Below, piece by piece: positions 1 through 9,425 of a stretch of 47,289 nucleotides of DNA. This DNA is from Saprospiraceae bacterium (GTDB taxonomy: Bacteria; Bacteroidota; Bacteroidia; Chitinophagales; Saprospiraceae), in NCBI GenBank assembly GCA_022448945.1, contig JAKVCV010000006.1:67639-114927 (forward strand), given 5' to 3'. Position 1 is the stretch's first letter; the number at the start of each line of letters is the position of its first letter. The position numbers and the translations under genes are program-made. Below the pieces are notes generated by a model that saw only the letters and a program-made list of their open reading frames with translations, was not told the origin of the DNA and made no database searches.

Positions 1-1562
1 TCAAACGAAGGGACTATTGTTCTTGCAACATGATTGTAATTCATTTGAGATGCTGGCACTGGATTAGGCAATAATTCAAAACCTCCCATTACGCCACTAC
101 CTCCGCCTGCATATGCATTTGCTTGTGCCCAGCCCGAAGTTGTACCGGATAAACTATCTTCAGTTAATACTAAACCTAATCTCCAATCACCTGAAGTTGC
201 AGATTGCCAGTTTGTAGTTACTGAAACTTCTAGTTGTCTAGTAGCCTGATTCCACGTAGCACCATTCGTAATAAATGCTGTAGGATTTATTTGTATTCTT
301 TGTAAGAATTCACTTTCCATAGCTGAAGGATCTATATCAGTCCCTCTGTCAACTATAGCACTTGGATAACCAGATATACTTGTACCAAGACCAGTATCAT
401 AAGTAGCATCTACCATTGGATCACCATTATGAACTGCTACTCCCGCCCATGCATTACCATAAGTTTCATCCATGTAATCCATGAAAACAGCGCCTCTTGG
501 ACACCATTGACACCATGTACCTGTTGCCTCTTCGCCAAAAACAACTTTCCCAACAGCAGTCATTGGTGGATTAATGGTAATTGTTGAACTATCATCTAAA
601 ATATTTGCATCAGCTCCTGCTCCGTTTACATTAGAAACAACAACTGTTAATGGATTGCTACCAGCAATTAAAGTAACCGGTGTAGAAAAAGTATGTTGGT
701 AGTTTTCTAATGATGCCATAGATACAGGTCCTACACTTTCTTGAACAGTTTGATTATTATATATATATTCAATATCAAAAGAAGTAATTGTATCAGTACC
801 TAAATTTCTAACTCTACATTCTACACTCGGTGTTGAACCTGTGACACCATTAAGTTGCGATACAAAAGTTACGCCACCATTCACCGGAGGTAGGTTTGCA
901 GGCACATGATTATAACTAATATCATCTACATAAAACCCTGATAAATTATTACCTCCTTGAGATGTTGGGTTAACAGGGTATAAATCTAAAATACCTATAG
1001 ATCCAGTAGGGTTTGAAAATGTACCAAGACTTACATTGTTAATAAAAACTTCCCAATTATTGGCAGTTAAATCAATTTCTATCCGCATATTAAACCATTG
1101 ACCGGGTGGATACATACTACTCAAATAAGTTGTACCAGAATTTGAAAATTTAATAGTTCCATTATCTAACATATAACAATCTATTGCCCAAACACCGGCA
1201 ACAACGAAAGTCTCTTGCATATTAAAATAAGCACCTTTGCCAGATTCAACATAAAAATTAGCTTCCAAGCTAAAATTCCCTGAATTGTAAACTTGGGCAA
1301 ATCGTAGAATAATATCTTCTGGTCCACCACCTGAGGCAGTAGAGGAAAAATACAATGAATTGGAAGCACTACTAGAATTAGCATTTGAAACAGCAACATC
1401 TTCTGTTGTTCCGGCTCCACCTGACCATGTATCCCAATCTGTTGGGTTTTGTACTACTAAGTCGACGCCAGGAGTATAAGAATCAAAATTGTCGGTAAAA
1501 ATCTGTGCATATATTGTTGTAGAAAATATAACAGCACCCAATATTGGTAATATCGTTTTCAT
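1..1562 (-). CDS. Omp28-like secreted protein with CxxC, C-terminus beyond window
   Basis: The frame is open from the ATG at 1562 to the window edge (520 codons), so the C-terminus is missing. The N-terminus (MKTILPILGAVIFSTTIYAQ) is a typical signal peptide. Residues about 22-215 resemble a beta-sandwich of the LamG/concanavalin kind (FYVDDISYN near its end), followed by a CARDB/Ig-like stretch. The segment GEEATGTWCQWCPRG, with Cys351 and Cys354, is the hallmark of Omp28-related proteins of Bacteroidota, which carry a thioredoxin-like fold. A role in surface or periplasmic thiol chemistry is inference. A T9SS sorting domain may lie past the edge. It is on the same strand as prfB, 205 bases downstream of it, so it probably has its own promoter, but I see no clear match. 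Confident in the family resemblance, not in the function. Confidence 0.75.
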   Translation of the reverse strand, partial: MKTILPILGAVIFSTTIYAQIFTDNFDSYTPGVDLVVQNPTDWDTWSGGAGTTEDVAVSNANSSSASNSLYFSSTASGGGPEDIILRFAQVYNSGNFSLEANFYVESGKGAYFNMQETFVVAGVWAIDCYMLDNGTIKFSNSGTTYLSSMYPPGQWFNMRIEIDLTANNWEVFINNVSLGTFSNPTGSIGILDLYPVNPTSQGGNNLSGFYVDDISYNHVPANLPPVNGGVTFVSQLNGVTGSTPSVECRVRNLGTDTITSFDIEYIYNNQTVQESVGPVSMASLENYQHTFSTPVTLIAGSNPLTVVVSNVNGAGADANILDDSSTITINPPMTAVGKVVFGEEATGTWCQWCPRGAVFMDYMDETYGNAWAGVAVHNGDPMVDATYDTGLGTSISGYPSAIVDRGTDIDPSAMESEFLQRIQINPTAFITNGATWNQATRQLEVSVTTNWQSATSGDWRLGLVLTEDSLSGTTSGWAQANAYAGGGSGVMGGFELLPNPVPASQMNYNHVARTIVPSF

Positions 1563-1767
1563 CTCAATTTGTTTTTAGTGTGTAATAAGAAATATTTTGT
1601 ATTTATATTATATATAATTAATTATCGTATATGGTTTTAGATTTATATTCCTTTAAAGCTAATAAAATTTTATTTTTTTAACTAAAAAGGATATTATAAA
1701 TATGCAATTAAAGAATTTGATTAGCTATCTATATTTTTATCAAAATTTAACTTCTTAACAAAATTGT

Positions 1768-2854
1768 CTATAACATATTCTTTAAAGCCATAAGTGTAGC
1801 CTTTAGAAAATCATCAATTTCACCATCCAAAACTCGTTTGATATTATGGGTCATATGATTTGACCTATGATCTTTAATACGTTTGTCGTCTAGCACATAA
1901 GAACGAATTTGTGAACCCCATTCATTTTTCATTTTATCACCTTCGACTTGCGCTTTTGCAGCATTGTGTTTGTCAATTTCGATTTTATATAGTTCAGATT
2001 TCAACATCTTCATTGCTTTTTCTCTATTTTTGTGTTGAGAACGCTGTTCCTGACACTCGACAACTACACCGGAAGGCAGGTGTCTTAGTCGAACTGCTGA
2101 TTCAGTTTTGTTTACGTGTTGACCGCCAGCACCACTAGCACGAAAAGTGTCCCATTCTATATCAGCAGGATTCACATCAATTTGTATACTATCATCCACC
2201 ATAGGATAAACAAAAACAGAAGCAAAGGAGGTTTGTCTTTTGCCTTGTGCATTAAAAGGACTAGGCCGTACCAATCGGTGGACTCCATTTTCACCTTTTA
2301 ACATTCCAAAAGTGTGAGAACCTATTATTTCTATGCTAGCTGTTTTGATACCTGCAGTGTCTCCATCTTGATAAACTAACTGTTTAACTTTATGACCAGC
2401 CTTTTCAGCCCACATAGTATACATTCTCAAAAGCATTGATGCCCAATCGCAACTTTCCGTTCCACCGGCCCCAGGATTAATTTTTAATATGCAGTTAAGG
2501 CTATCTTCAGGTTCAGATAGGGTAGAAGTGAATTCAAGATGCTCTATGGATTCTGTACAGATTTGATATTGTGCATCAAGTTCTTCAGTATCAACATCAC
2601 CAGCTAAATGAAACTCATAAAGGACTTCAAGATCTTCAATTACAGTCGCTGTGTCAATGTATTTTTTTAACCAAAATTCTTTATCCTTTATACTTTTTAA
2701 AATATTATTAGCCCTTTTAGGGTCATTCCAAAATTCAGGATCTAGTGTATGTTTTTTTTCTTCTTCAATCTGTATTTTACGATTAGAAATGTCAAAGATA
2801 CCTCCCTAGTATGCCCAGCTGGCTTTGAAGTTCTTTTAATTGCTCTAGAGTCAT
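1768..2854 (-). CDS. prfB: peptide chain release factor 2 (RF2), programmed +1 frameshift
   Basis: Class I release factor that reads UGA and UAA and triggers peptide release. Translation starts at the ATG at 2854 ([20 protein letters not shown]) and meets an in-frame TGA at 2794-2792. A +1 slip on CTT-TGA-C restores the long frame, giving 361 residues, close to the 365 of E. coli RF2. The anticodon-like tripeptide SPF lies in [15 protein letters not shown] and the catalytic GGQ in [18 protein letters not shown], so both functional motifs are intact. It is divergent from prmC, whose product methylates the GGQ glutamine, with 116 bases between. The frameshift makes RF2 level self-regulating: low RF2 leaves time at the UGA for the slip. 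An annotation starting at the internal ATG at 2436 would lose the N-terminal domain. Confidence 0.97.
2792..2808 (-). promoter_or_regulatory. prfB programmed +1 frameshift site
   Basis: Reading the minus strand from 2808 to 2791 gives TAGGGAGGTATCTTTGAC: a Shine-Dalgarno-like AGGGAGG, three bases, then the slippery CTT, the in-frame stop TGA and a C after it. This matches the classical RF2 recoding signal almost base for base. The stop is codon 21. The internal SD-like element is needed because it pulls on the 16S anti-SD and promotes the slip. It is notable here because ordinary genes in this window show no such element. Confidence 0.95.
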
Positions 2855-2970
2855 AATTTTAAATATGTATTTGTATAAACTAATTAGAATACAATATTAC
2901 TTAATTTGCGTTTAATATTTCGTTTATTTATACTAATAAATTTAAAAAAATATAACAATATTAGATTATC

Positions 2971-3828
2971 ATGGATAATAGTATTTCTTCATGTTTTGAG
3001 AATTTAGTATTAAAACTATCCTCTATTTATGATAAAAGGGAGGCTACTAATATATCAAGAATAATTTTTGAAGATATTTTTTCAATATCAAACCCTAATT
3101 CTATTCATAATGTTTTCAATTTGACAGATCAAAAATTGCTTGAAAAAACAACAAATGAATTACTACAATATAAACCATGGCAATATGTTGTTGGCAAAGC
3201 TGATTTTTATGGTTTTAAATTTAGTGTAGATAATAATGTATTAATACCCCGCCCAGAAACGGAAGAATTAGTTGATCTAATTATTAAGAAACATAAAGGA
3301 GAAGCACCATCTATATTAGATATTGGTACAGGTAGTGGATGCATAGCTATATGCCTTCAATATTATCTAAAAAATGCTATTGTTACTGGAGTTGATATTT
3401 GCTCAAATGCATTAAATGTGGCTAGAGAAAATGCCAAAAAACATTCAGTATCTACACGATTTAAACTATTTGATATCTTAGATACAGAATCTACCAAAAA
3501 AATGCCTATTTATGACATAATAGTTAGCAATCCTCCGTATATTAAGAATGACGAAAGACAGTTATTAGCAAAACATGTTCTTGAACATGAACCACAATTG
3601 GCGCTTTTTGTAAGTGACAATGATCCTCTACAATTTTATAAATCAATTGTAGAATTTGCTACCAAACACTTAAATCATAATAATGGATGTTTATATTTAG
3701 AGACTAGTGCTTTGTATGGTTTGGAAGTTCTTAAACTAATCAAAGATAAAGGATTCCATAATTGTGCACTACACAAAGATTTATATGGAAATAATCGGAT
3801 TGTTCTTGGTTCAATTAATAAATATTAA
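2971..3828 (+). CDS. prmC: release factor glutamine N5-methyltransferase PrmC (HemK)
   Basis: SAM-dependent methyltransferase that methylates the GGQ glutamine of RF1 and RF2. It has the N-terminal helical substrate domain, the linker VLIPRPETEELVD, the SAM-binding glycine loop ILDIGTGSGCIAICL at about residues 115-129 and the diagnostic catalytic NPPY motif (IVSNPPYIKN). Its 285 residues match the family. The start codon follows an AT-rich leader without a Shine-Dalgarno sequence. It is divergent from prfB, its substrate gene, and only 8 bases separate its stop from the next gene on the same strand, so it may be co-transcribed with the carboxypeptidase. Confidence 0.95.
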   Translation: MDNSISSCFENLVLKLSSIYDKREATNISRIIFEDIFSISNPNSIHNVFNLTDQKLLEKTTNELLQYKPWQYVVGKADFYGFKFSVDNNVLIPRPETEELVDLIIKKHKGEAPSILDIGTGSGCIAICLQYYLKNAIVTGVDICSNALNVARENAKKHSVSTRFKLFDILDTESTKKMPIYDIIVSNPPYIKNDERQLLAKHVLEHEPQLALFVSDNDPLQFYKSIVEFATKHLNHNNGCLYLETSALYGLEVLKLIKDKGFHNCALHKDLYGNNRIVLGSINKY

Positions 3829-3836
3829 TTTATAAA

Positions 3837-6218
3837 ATGAAATTTTTACTTTTTTTAATATTCAATATACTCTTAGTTTTTTCATTATATGGACAACAAC
3901 AAAAATACTCCAAAATTAGGGTATATTTAGATGGTCGATCACCTGCTGACTTACTTCAATTAGGTGTAACCTGTGATCATGGCAATCATAGACCTTTTGT
4001 TTTTTTTGAAAGCGATTTCTCACAAACTGATTTACATTTATTAGATCTTCATGGATTTAGGTTTGATGTTCTAATAGATGATGTAGCAAAATATTATCAG
4101 GAACAAAATAATGATATTACACTTCGCAACAATCCCTGTTCAGCACAAGTGCCTGCTTCAAATTTTACGCAACCCGCAAATTTCGAACTAGGGTCAATGG
4201 GAGGATATCTAACATACCAACAAATGTTAGATCATTTAGATAGCATGCATTCCAAATATCCTAATCTTATTACACCAAGAACGGTAATTGATTCTAATAA
4301 TTTCACACATGATAACCATCCTATTTATTGGCTAAGAATTTCAGACAATCCTAATATAGATGAATCTGAACCTGAGGTACTGTATAATGCCCTGCATCAT
4401 GCACGGGAACCCTTATCACTATCTCAACTTATATATTTTATGTGGTATTTATTAGAAAACTATAGCACTAGCGCAGAAATTCAATATATCGTTGATAATA
4501 CAGCCCTATATTTTATTCCATGTATCAATCCTGACGGCTATATTTTTAATGAAACCACCAACCCTAATGGTGGCGGAATGTGGCGTAAAAATCGTAGAAA
4601 TAATGGTGGCAGTTATGGTGTAGATCTAAACAGAAACTATGGCTTTGAATTTGCACATGATAATATTGGATCTTCAGGCAATATGACTTCCGACACCTAC
4701 AGAGGCCCTTATGCTTTTTCAGAACCTGAAACTCAAAATGTTCGTGACTTTTGTATTGCACACAATTTCGTATTCTCACTTAATTATCATACTTATGGCG
4801 CACAGCTAATATACCCATGGGCGTACAATGACCAATTAACTATAGACTCAAATGAATATAGAGCTTATGCATCGATAATGACATCAGAGAATAATTATGA
4901 ATATGGGACCAATATGGAAACGATAGGATATTCAACTAATGGAGATGCTGACGATTGGATTTATGGGGAACAAAGTACAAAAAACAAAATATTATCTTTA
5001 ACGCCAGAAGCAGGAACAGGTGGATTTTGGCCAGATTCTTCATCTATTGTAGAACAATGTCAAGGAACCATGTGGCAAAATTTGGCTGTGCCTAATTTTT
5101 TGTTAGTTTATGGAAACCTTATAGAAATCAGTGCTCATACTATAACAAATACTACCACATCAGCACATTTTGACCTAACTAGAATTGGAATGATGCCAGG
5201 ACCATTAACAGTGAGTATAATTCCTATTTCTTCAAACATACAATCTGTTGGCCCTTCAAAACAATTCAATCTATCTCAATTTACTTCTGTATCGGATTCA
5301 TTTGACTTAATACTTAACAGTAACATCAGTAACGGGGAAACTGTTCGATATCTCTTAATACTTGACAATGGGTTTTATAGTAAGGAAGATACAATTGAAC
5401 GCGTTTATGGCAATTATCATGTTATTTTAGATGATGACGCAGACACAATGAATAATTGGTTAAATCAGGGATCTGGCTCTAATTGGGAAGTTACTACAAG
5501 CACATTTTATTCAGCTACTGGAAGTTTAACCGACTCTAAACAAGGCAATTATTCTAATAACAATAATTCAGAAATCGTACTTGATCAAACACTAGATCTA
5601 AGTAATGCAACGGATGCTAATATTGAATTCTGGGCTAAATGGAATATTGAGACAGATTATGATTATGTACAGATAATGGCTGCAGGCAGTTCTGGTGTAT
5701 ATGAACCATTATGTGGTATTTATACTGAAATTGGTACCAATTATCAGGATTTAAATAAACCGTTATATCATGGATTTCAGAATAATTGGGTAGCTGAAAG
5801 ATTATCCTTGATAGATTTTTTAGGTGAATCATCAGTTAATATTAAAATACGTTTAGTTTCAGATATGTGGGTAAATGAGGATGGGTTTTATTTTGATGAT
5901 TTTAAAATTAATGTTTTATCTCCGGCATTAAGCAAACATTATCAATCTAACGGAGAAATCCTTTCTATTGGACAGAATCAACCGAATCCTGCTGCTTTAA
6001 AAATATATATTCCATTGAATATTCCTAATAATTATTACAACCTTCTTGACCTAAAAATTTATAATATTTTTGGACAGCAAGTCTATTCGACTTCTATTGA
6101 TTCAGAAGCATCAGGAATTAGTATAGAAGTAGAAGAGTGGGATGATGGGTTATATTTTTATCTGTTAGAGGGTAAGGATTATAGTTCAGCACCCATTAAA
6201 ATGTTAATAAATAAATAG
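3837..6218 (+). CDS. secreted M14 zinc carboxypeptidase with T9SS sorting domain
   Basis: Exported metallocarboxypeptidase, 793 residues. A signal peptide (MKFLLFLIFNILLVFSLYG) is followed by a propeptide-like region. The M14 catalytic domain spans about residues 120-420: the zinc motif HxxE in HHAREPLS (about 187-191), substrate-binding NPDGY, RKNRR and DLNRNYG, the third zinc ligand in NYHTYGAQLIYPW (about 317) and the catalytic Glu in TPEAGTGG (about 391). All key residues are present, so it should be active. Residues about 530-690 form a beta-rich module that may bind carbohydrate or protein. The C-terminal 85 residues (IGQNQPNPA..., IYNIFGQQVY..., GLYFYLLEG) are a type A T9SS sorting domain, so the product should be secreted or anchored at the surface. 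It likely cleaves C-terminal residues from proteins or peptides outside the cell. Confidence 0.92.
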   Translation: MKFLLFLIFNILLVFSLYGQQQKYSKIRVYLDGRSPADLLQLGVTCDHGNHRPFVFFESDFSQTDLHLLDLHGFRFDVLIDDVAKYYQEQNNDITLRNNPCSAQVPASNFTQPANFELGSMGGYLTYQQMLDHLDSMHSKYPNLITPRTVIDSNNFTHDNHPIYWLRISDNPNIDESEPEVLYNALHHAREPLSLSQLIYFMWYLLENYSTSAEIQYIVDNTALYFIPCINPDGYIFNETTNPNGGGMWRKNRRNNGGSYGVDLNRNYGFEFAHDNIGSSGNMTSDTYRGPYAFSEPETQNVRDFCIAHNFVFSLNYHTYGAQLIYPWAYNDQLTIDSNEYRAYASIMTSENNYEYGTNMETIGYSTNGDADDWIYGEQSTKNKILSLTPEAGTGGFWPDSSSIVEQCQGTMWQNLAVPNFLLVYGNLIEISAHTITNTTTSAHFDLTRIGMMPGPLTVSIIPISSNIQSVGPSKQFNLSQFTSVSDSFDLILNSNISNGETVRYLLILDNGFYSKEDTIERVYGNYHVILDDDADTMNNWLNQGSGSNWEVTTSTFYSATGSLTDSKQGNYSNNNNSEIVLDQTLDLSNATDANIEFWAKWNIETDYDYVQIMAAGSSGVYEPLCGIYTEIGTNYQDLNKPLYHGFQNNWVAERLSLIDFLGESSVNIKIRLVSDMWVNEDGFYFDDFKINVLSPALSKHYQSNGEILSIGQNQPNPAALKIYIPLNIPNNYYNLLDLKIYNIFGQQVYSTSIDSEASGISIEVEEWDDGLYFYLLEGKDYSSAPIKMLINK

Positions 6219-6312
6219 TTTTACTGTGATGAGATTTTTTATTTAAATTTGAGTTAAACCTTTTACGTATTTATATTTAACCTATTCAACTAAGCCAATA
6301 AAAACAGACCAA

Positions 6313-9300
6313 ATGGATTTAAATCTTAAAGTTCATTCTGATAAAAATGAAATAAATTCTCCTTTTTTGTCTTTATTGCCTTTATCCGAAGAATATTTTG
6401 ATCTTTTTAAGATAAGAAAATTGATAGGGCAAGAACAAGAGGCAATTTTTGAAAATATTTTCAATGATACGTCATCTATTACAATTAATATTCCCTTAGA
6501 AATAACAAAAAATGATACCCCTAAAAGAGTAGGTAAACTTAGTAATATCCAAAAGTCTTTTGAAAGAATATCTCAATTAGAAGGAAATCTTTCGATTGGT
6601 TACCCTATAGTTATACTCGATGACCCTGAATCTGACCTTCTAATATCTGCACCATTATTTATTTGGAAAATAAATTTGTTTATAGAGCCAGATAGTAGAA
6701 GGTTATGGAAAATGACAATTCCAAAAAATAGTGATGCCTTTTTAAATCCTCTATTACAAAATTATTTAGAGAACCGCTATAATTTTATTTGGGAAGATAT
6801 ATTTGGGACTCCAGATAAAATTACTCAATCAATTATTACAGAGACTTCTATATCACTTTCACAAAAATTTAATCTCAGTTTCTCACAATCAGATAGAATT
6901 ACAGCATGTGCGTTAGCTTCAGACAAACCTGAAAATGTTGTTTTAAACTCATTACTTATAGGCAATTTTGAACCTATTGTTGACGAAATTCCAAAAGAAA
7001 TTGAAAAACCTAAAAAGTTAAGTCCAGTAAAACAATGGGATGGTAAAATTGCAACTTTACCTCTTAATTCAGTACAGTATGAACTTGTTCAAGATATTTT
7101 CAATGGCCATCAGATAGTAGCTGAAGGTGATACCAAAACAGGTAAAACACATGTTATATCATCAGTTTTACCTTCTCTTTTAGCATCTGGAAGATCTGCT
7201 CTTATAATATCATCTACTCCTGAATCTTTTAATGATTTTTATAGTCATTTGAATTTTTTAAATATTTCAGAAATAGGAATATTAGAACTTAATGACAAAG
7301 AAAAATGTAATGATGCCTTAATTGAATATATAGAAGCTTTACCAAAAAGAGTTCCTGATTCTAAATTTGATTACTTTAATCATGAAATTAAAATAAAACA
7401 ACTTATTGATTCAAGAACACAATTTCATAATCAATATGAAAAAATTAATTCTCCTATTATCCACGATTGGAAATGGACAGAATTGGTAGGTAAAGCTTTG
7501 TTATATAACCAAAAGTCTAATCGACAAATTCTATCCAATTTTTTAGATAATAATATTTTTGATTTTTCAGCTGAAGAACTAAAGTTGATTTCTGATGAAT
7601 TGTCTGAACATTATGTTCATTATCAAAAAATTAATACACTAGAGCATTCTATGAATCATCTTAATGATCGATTTTTTGATCTGAATAATGATTATGAAGA
7701 AACATTTGAACATATTAAAGCAGAAGCTAATATATATGATTATAAAATCAATAACCTTTATCAAAATTACATAGTCTTTTTAGGGGATTATCGTCAATTC
7801 TTAAAATTTGAGCATACTGATTTTGTAGAAAACATTGAACAACAGATAAATAATATTGAGAAAAACTTAAGTCTTTATCGTCAAGTATATGGTGAAGCAT
7901 TTGATAAACATAATAATATACAAAATGCTAAACTGAAGGTATTAAGTTTGTTTTCAAAACATCACCAGGGTGTTAGATTAGCCAAAGAACAAATTGTTAA
8001 CGATTACGATCGTTTAAAAACTTATTTTATTAATGCTGATTATTTTGATTATTCATTACCTAGTATAGGAGACGAACCCAAATTAGCAGATATTGAATCT
8101 AAACTAGAACAATTTAGAGTTAAATTACATCAATGGGCAAAAACTATAAATTCCTTAGTTAATAATAGATTAATCAACTTATCATTAGAAAGTGATATAC
8201 CAATAGTTTTTAAAGAAAGATATTCTTATTTAGTTCAATCATTTAATAATTTGATTGATCAACTTAATATTGCGCGAATATTAAATATTAAACTTAATCC
8301 TGAATCTTATGACATCTATTCCGGGAAGGAGCTACTACTAGATTTGAATAAAAAACTCCAAAATATTATAAATAATTGGAATGACAGTGAGATGTATTAT
8401 ATATGGCGTCAATCATGGTTAGCATTAGATAGCAAAACTAGAATTATTGCACAAGCACTTTCTAATTGCAACTCTTCTGATTGGGCTTCCTGTTTTAAGA
8501 GTTGGTATTATCATCAGATTTTATTATTAAACTATTCAACTCTTTTACCTAGAGAAAGTAATTATAACTTATCTGTTTGCGAAAATTATAATACAAATTT
8601 AGCAGAAGTTAAAGATGGTATTTGTAAAAAAGCTAAAATTATTACTAAGGAAAGACAAATACTTCAACTTAAGGCAGTTAAAAAGTTAAAAGAATTTAGT
8701 TTTTCAAGTTTTCGTTCTCTACTGAGAAATGCAAAAATCAAACGTCTTGTTAATTTGGTTGGGCAAGATAATTTTAAAGATTTTTTCCCTCTGGTTTTTG
8801 CTACCCCTGAAATGTCCGAAAAGTTATTAGATAACAAAATCCATCCTTTTGATATTGTTATAATTGACAATTCGGAAACAATGTCCGCTGAGAGCGATAA
8901 TTTGTTACAATTAGGTACACAACATATAATTATGGGTCAAAACATATTAGAGGATAATTTACTTAAGTCTGTAAAGGAAGATAATATTCGCCAATATTAT
9001 CTTCTAGACAAAACCTACTCTGAAAATTCTCATACAACAACTAAAGAACATCCTAGTAAACCAAATGCATTTCAAATCGCTATTACTAATTTTTTGCAAG
9101 ATTATATTAATAAAGAAAGGATATCATATGATGTTTTAGTTGAAGATGTCAAAATTGATTTGCTAATAAAATCTTTATCAGAAGAACAGAAGTCTATTGC
9201 AATTATGTTTGAATGCGGTATGCTTCATGGACATAAGGACGAAATTCAATTAACAAAAGATGAATATCATACACTTACAAATGCAGGCTATTCTGTTCAA

Positions 9301-9390
9301 TATATCTGGTCTGTTGATTGTTGGAGAAATATAACTTCTGCTCTTAACAATTTATTAGTTTTTATCTTAGAATTAGACAATGCAAAATAA
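6313..9390 (+). CDS. degenerate DUF4011-helicase-Vsr-like protein
   Basis: 1025 residues, uninterrupted. Residues about 85-175 (ISAPLFIWKINLFIEP... NPLLQNYLENRYN) resemble DUF4011, found at the N-terminus of some SF1 helicases. A P-loop follows (EGDTKTGKTHVISS, Lys278) after an LNSVQYELVQ Q-motif-like stretch. Residues about 340-800 are long, charged and helical. The Walker B counterpart is FDIVIIDNSETMS: Asp852 is kept but the usual DEAS glutamate is Asn853. The expected GDxxQLPP motif reads MGQNILEDNLL. The second RecA domain of SF1 helicases appears to be missing, and the chain passes to a C-terminal region (about 915-1020) like the Vsr/MTES_1575 endonuclease fold: VKIDLLI (Asp949), IMFECGM (Glu967, Gly969 where ECDG is usual) and VQYIWSVDCWRN. 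Intact relatives, including defence proteins, have full helicase motifs. ATP binding is plausible; hydrolysis, unwinding and cleavage look unlikely. The family call is from memory of these motifs. Confidence 0.62.
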   Translation: MDLNLKVHSDKNEINSPFLSLLPLSEEYFDLFKIRKLIGQEQEAIFENIFNDTSSITINIPLEITKNDTPKRVGKLSNIQKSFERISQLEGNLSIGYPIVILDDPESDLLISAPLFIWKINLFIEPDSRRLWKMTIPKNSDAFLNPLLQNYLENRYNFIWEDIFGTPDKITQSIITETSISLSQKFNLSFSQSDRITACALASDKPENVVLNSLLIGNFEPIVDEIPKEIEKPKKLSPVKQWDGKIATLPLNSVQYELVQDIFNGHQIVAEGDTKTGKTHVISSVLPSLLASGRSALIISSTPESFNDFYSHLNFLNISEIGILELNDKEKCNDALIEYIEALPKRVPDSKFDYFNHEIKIKQLIDSRTQFHNQYEKINSPIIHDWKWTELVGKALLYNQKSNRQILSNFLDNNIFDFSAEELKLISDELSEHYVHYQKINTLEHSMNHLNDRFFDLNNDYEETFEHIKAEANIYDYKINNLYQNYIVFLGDYRQFLKFEHTDFVENIEQQINNIEKNLSLYRQVYGEAFDKHNNIQNAKLKVLSLFSKHHQGVRLAKEQIVNDYDRLKTYFINADYFDYSLPSIGDEPKLADIESKLEQFRVKLHQWAKTINSLVNNRLINLSLESDIPIVFKERYSYLVQSFNNLIDQLNIARILNIKLNPESYDIYSGKELLLDLNKKLQNIINNWNDSEMYYIWRQSWLALDSKTRIIAQALSNCNSSDWASCFKSWYYHQILLLNYSTLLPRESNYNLSVCENYNTNLAEVKDGICKKAKIITKERQILQLKAVKKLKEFSFSSFRSLLRNAKIKRLVNLVGQDNFKDFFPLVFATPEMSEKLLDNKIHPFDIVIIDNSETMSAESDNLLQLGTQHIIMGQNILEDNLLKSVKEDNIRQYYLLDKTYSENSHTTTKEHPSKPNAFQIAITNFLQDYINKERISYDVLVEDVKIDLLIKSLSEEQKSIAIMFECGMLHGHKDEIQLTKDEYHTLTNAGYSVQYIWSVDCWRNITSALNNLLVFILELDNAK

Positions 9391-9425
9391 ATAGTTAGAA
9401 TTAGGTCTTAAATAGAGCATAGACT

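Noticed and set aside
1181-1420. A 79-codon minus-strand reading frame inside the Omp28-like gene.
   Set aside because: It lies in another frame of a gene with a signal peptide and family motifs; its own composition is a shadow of that gene.
1768-2436. prfB as a truncated gene or a pseudogene with an in-frame stop.
   Set aside because: The stop sits in a perfect RF2 recoding context, and the +1 frame upstream encodes the full N-terminal domain, so it is the normal frameshift.
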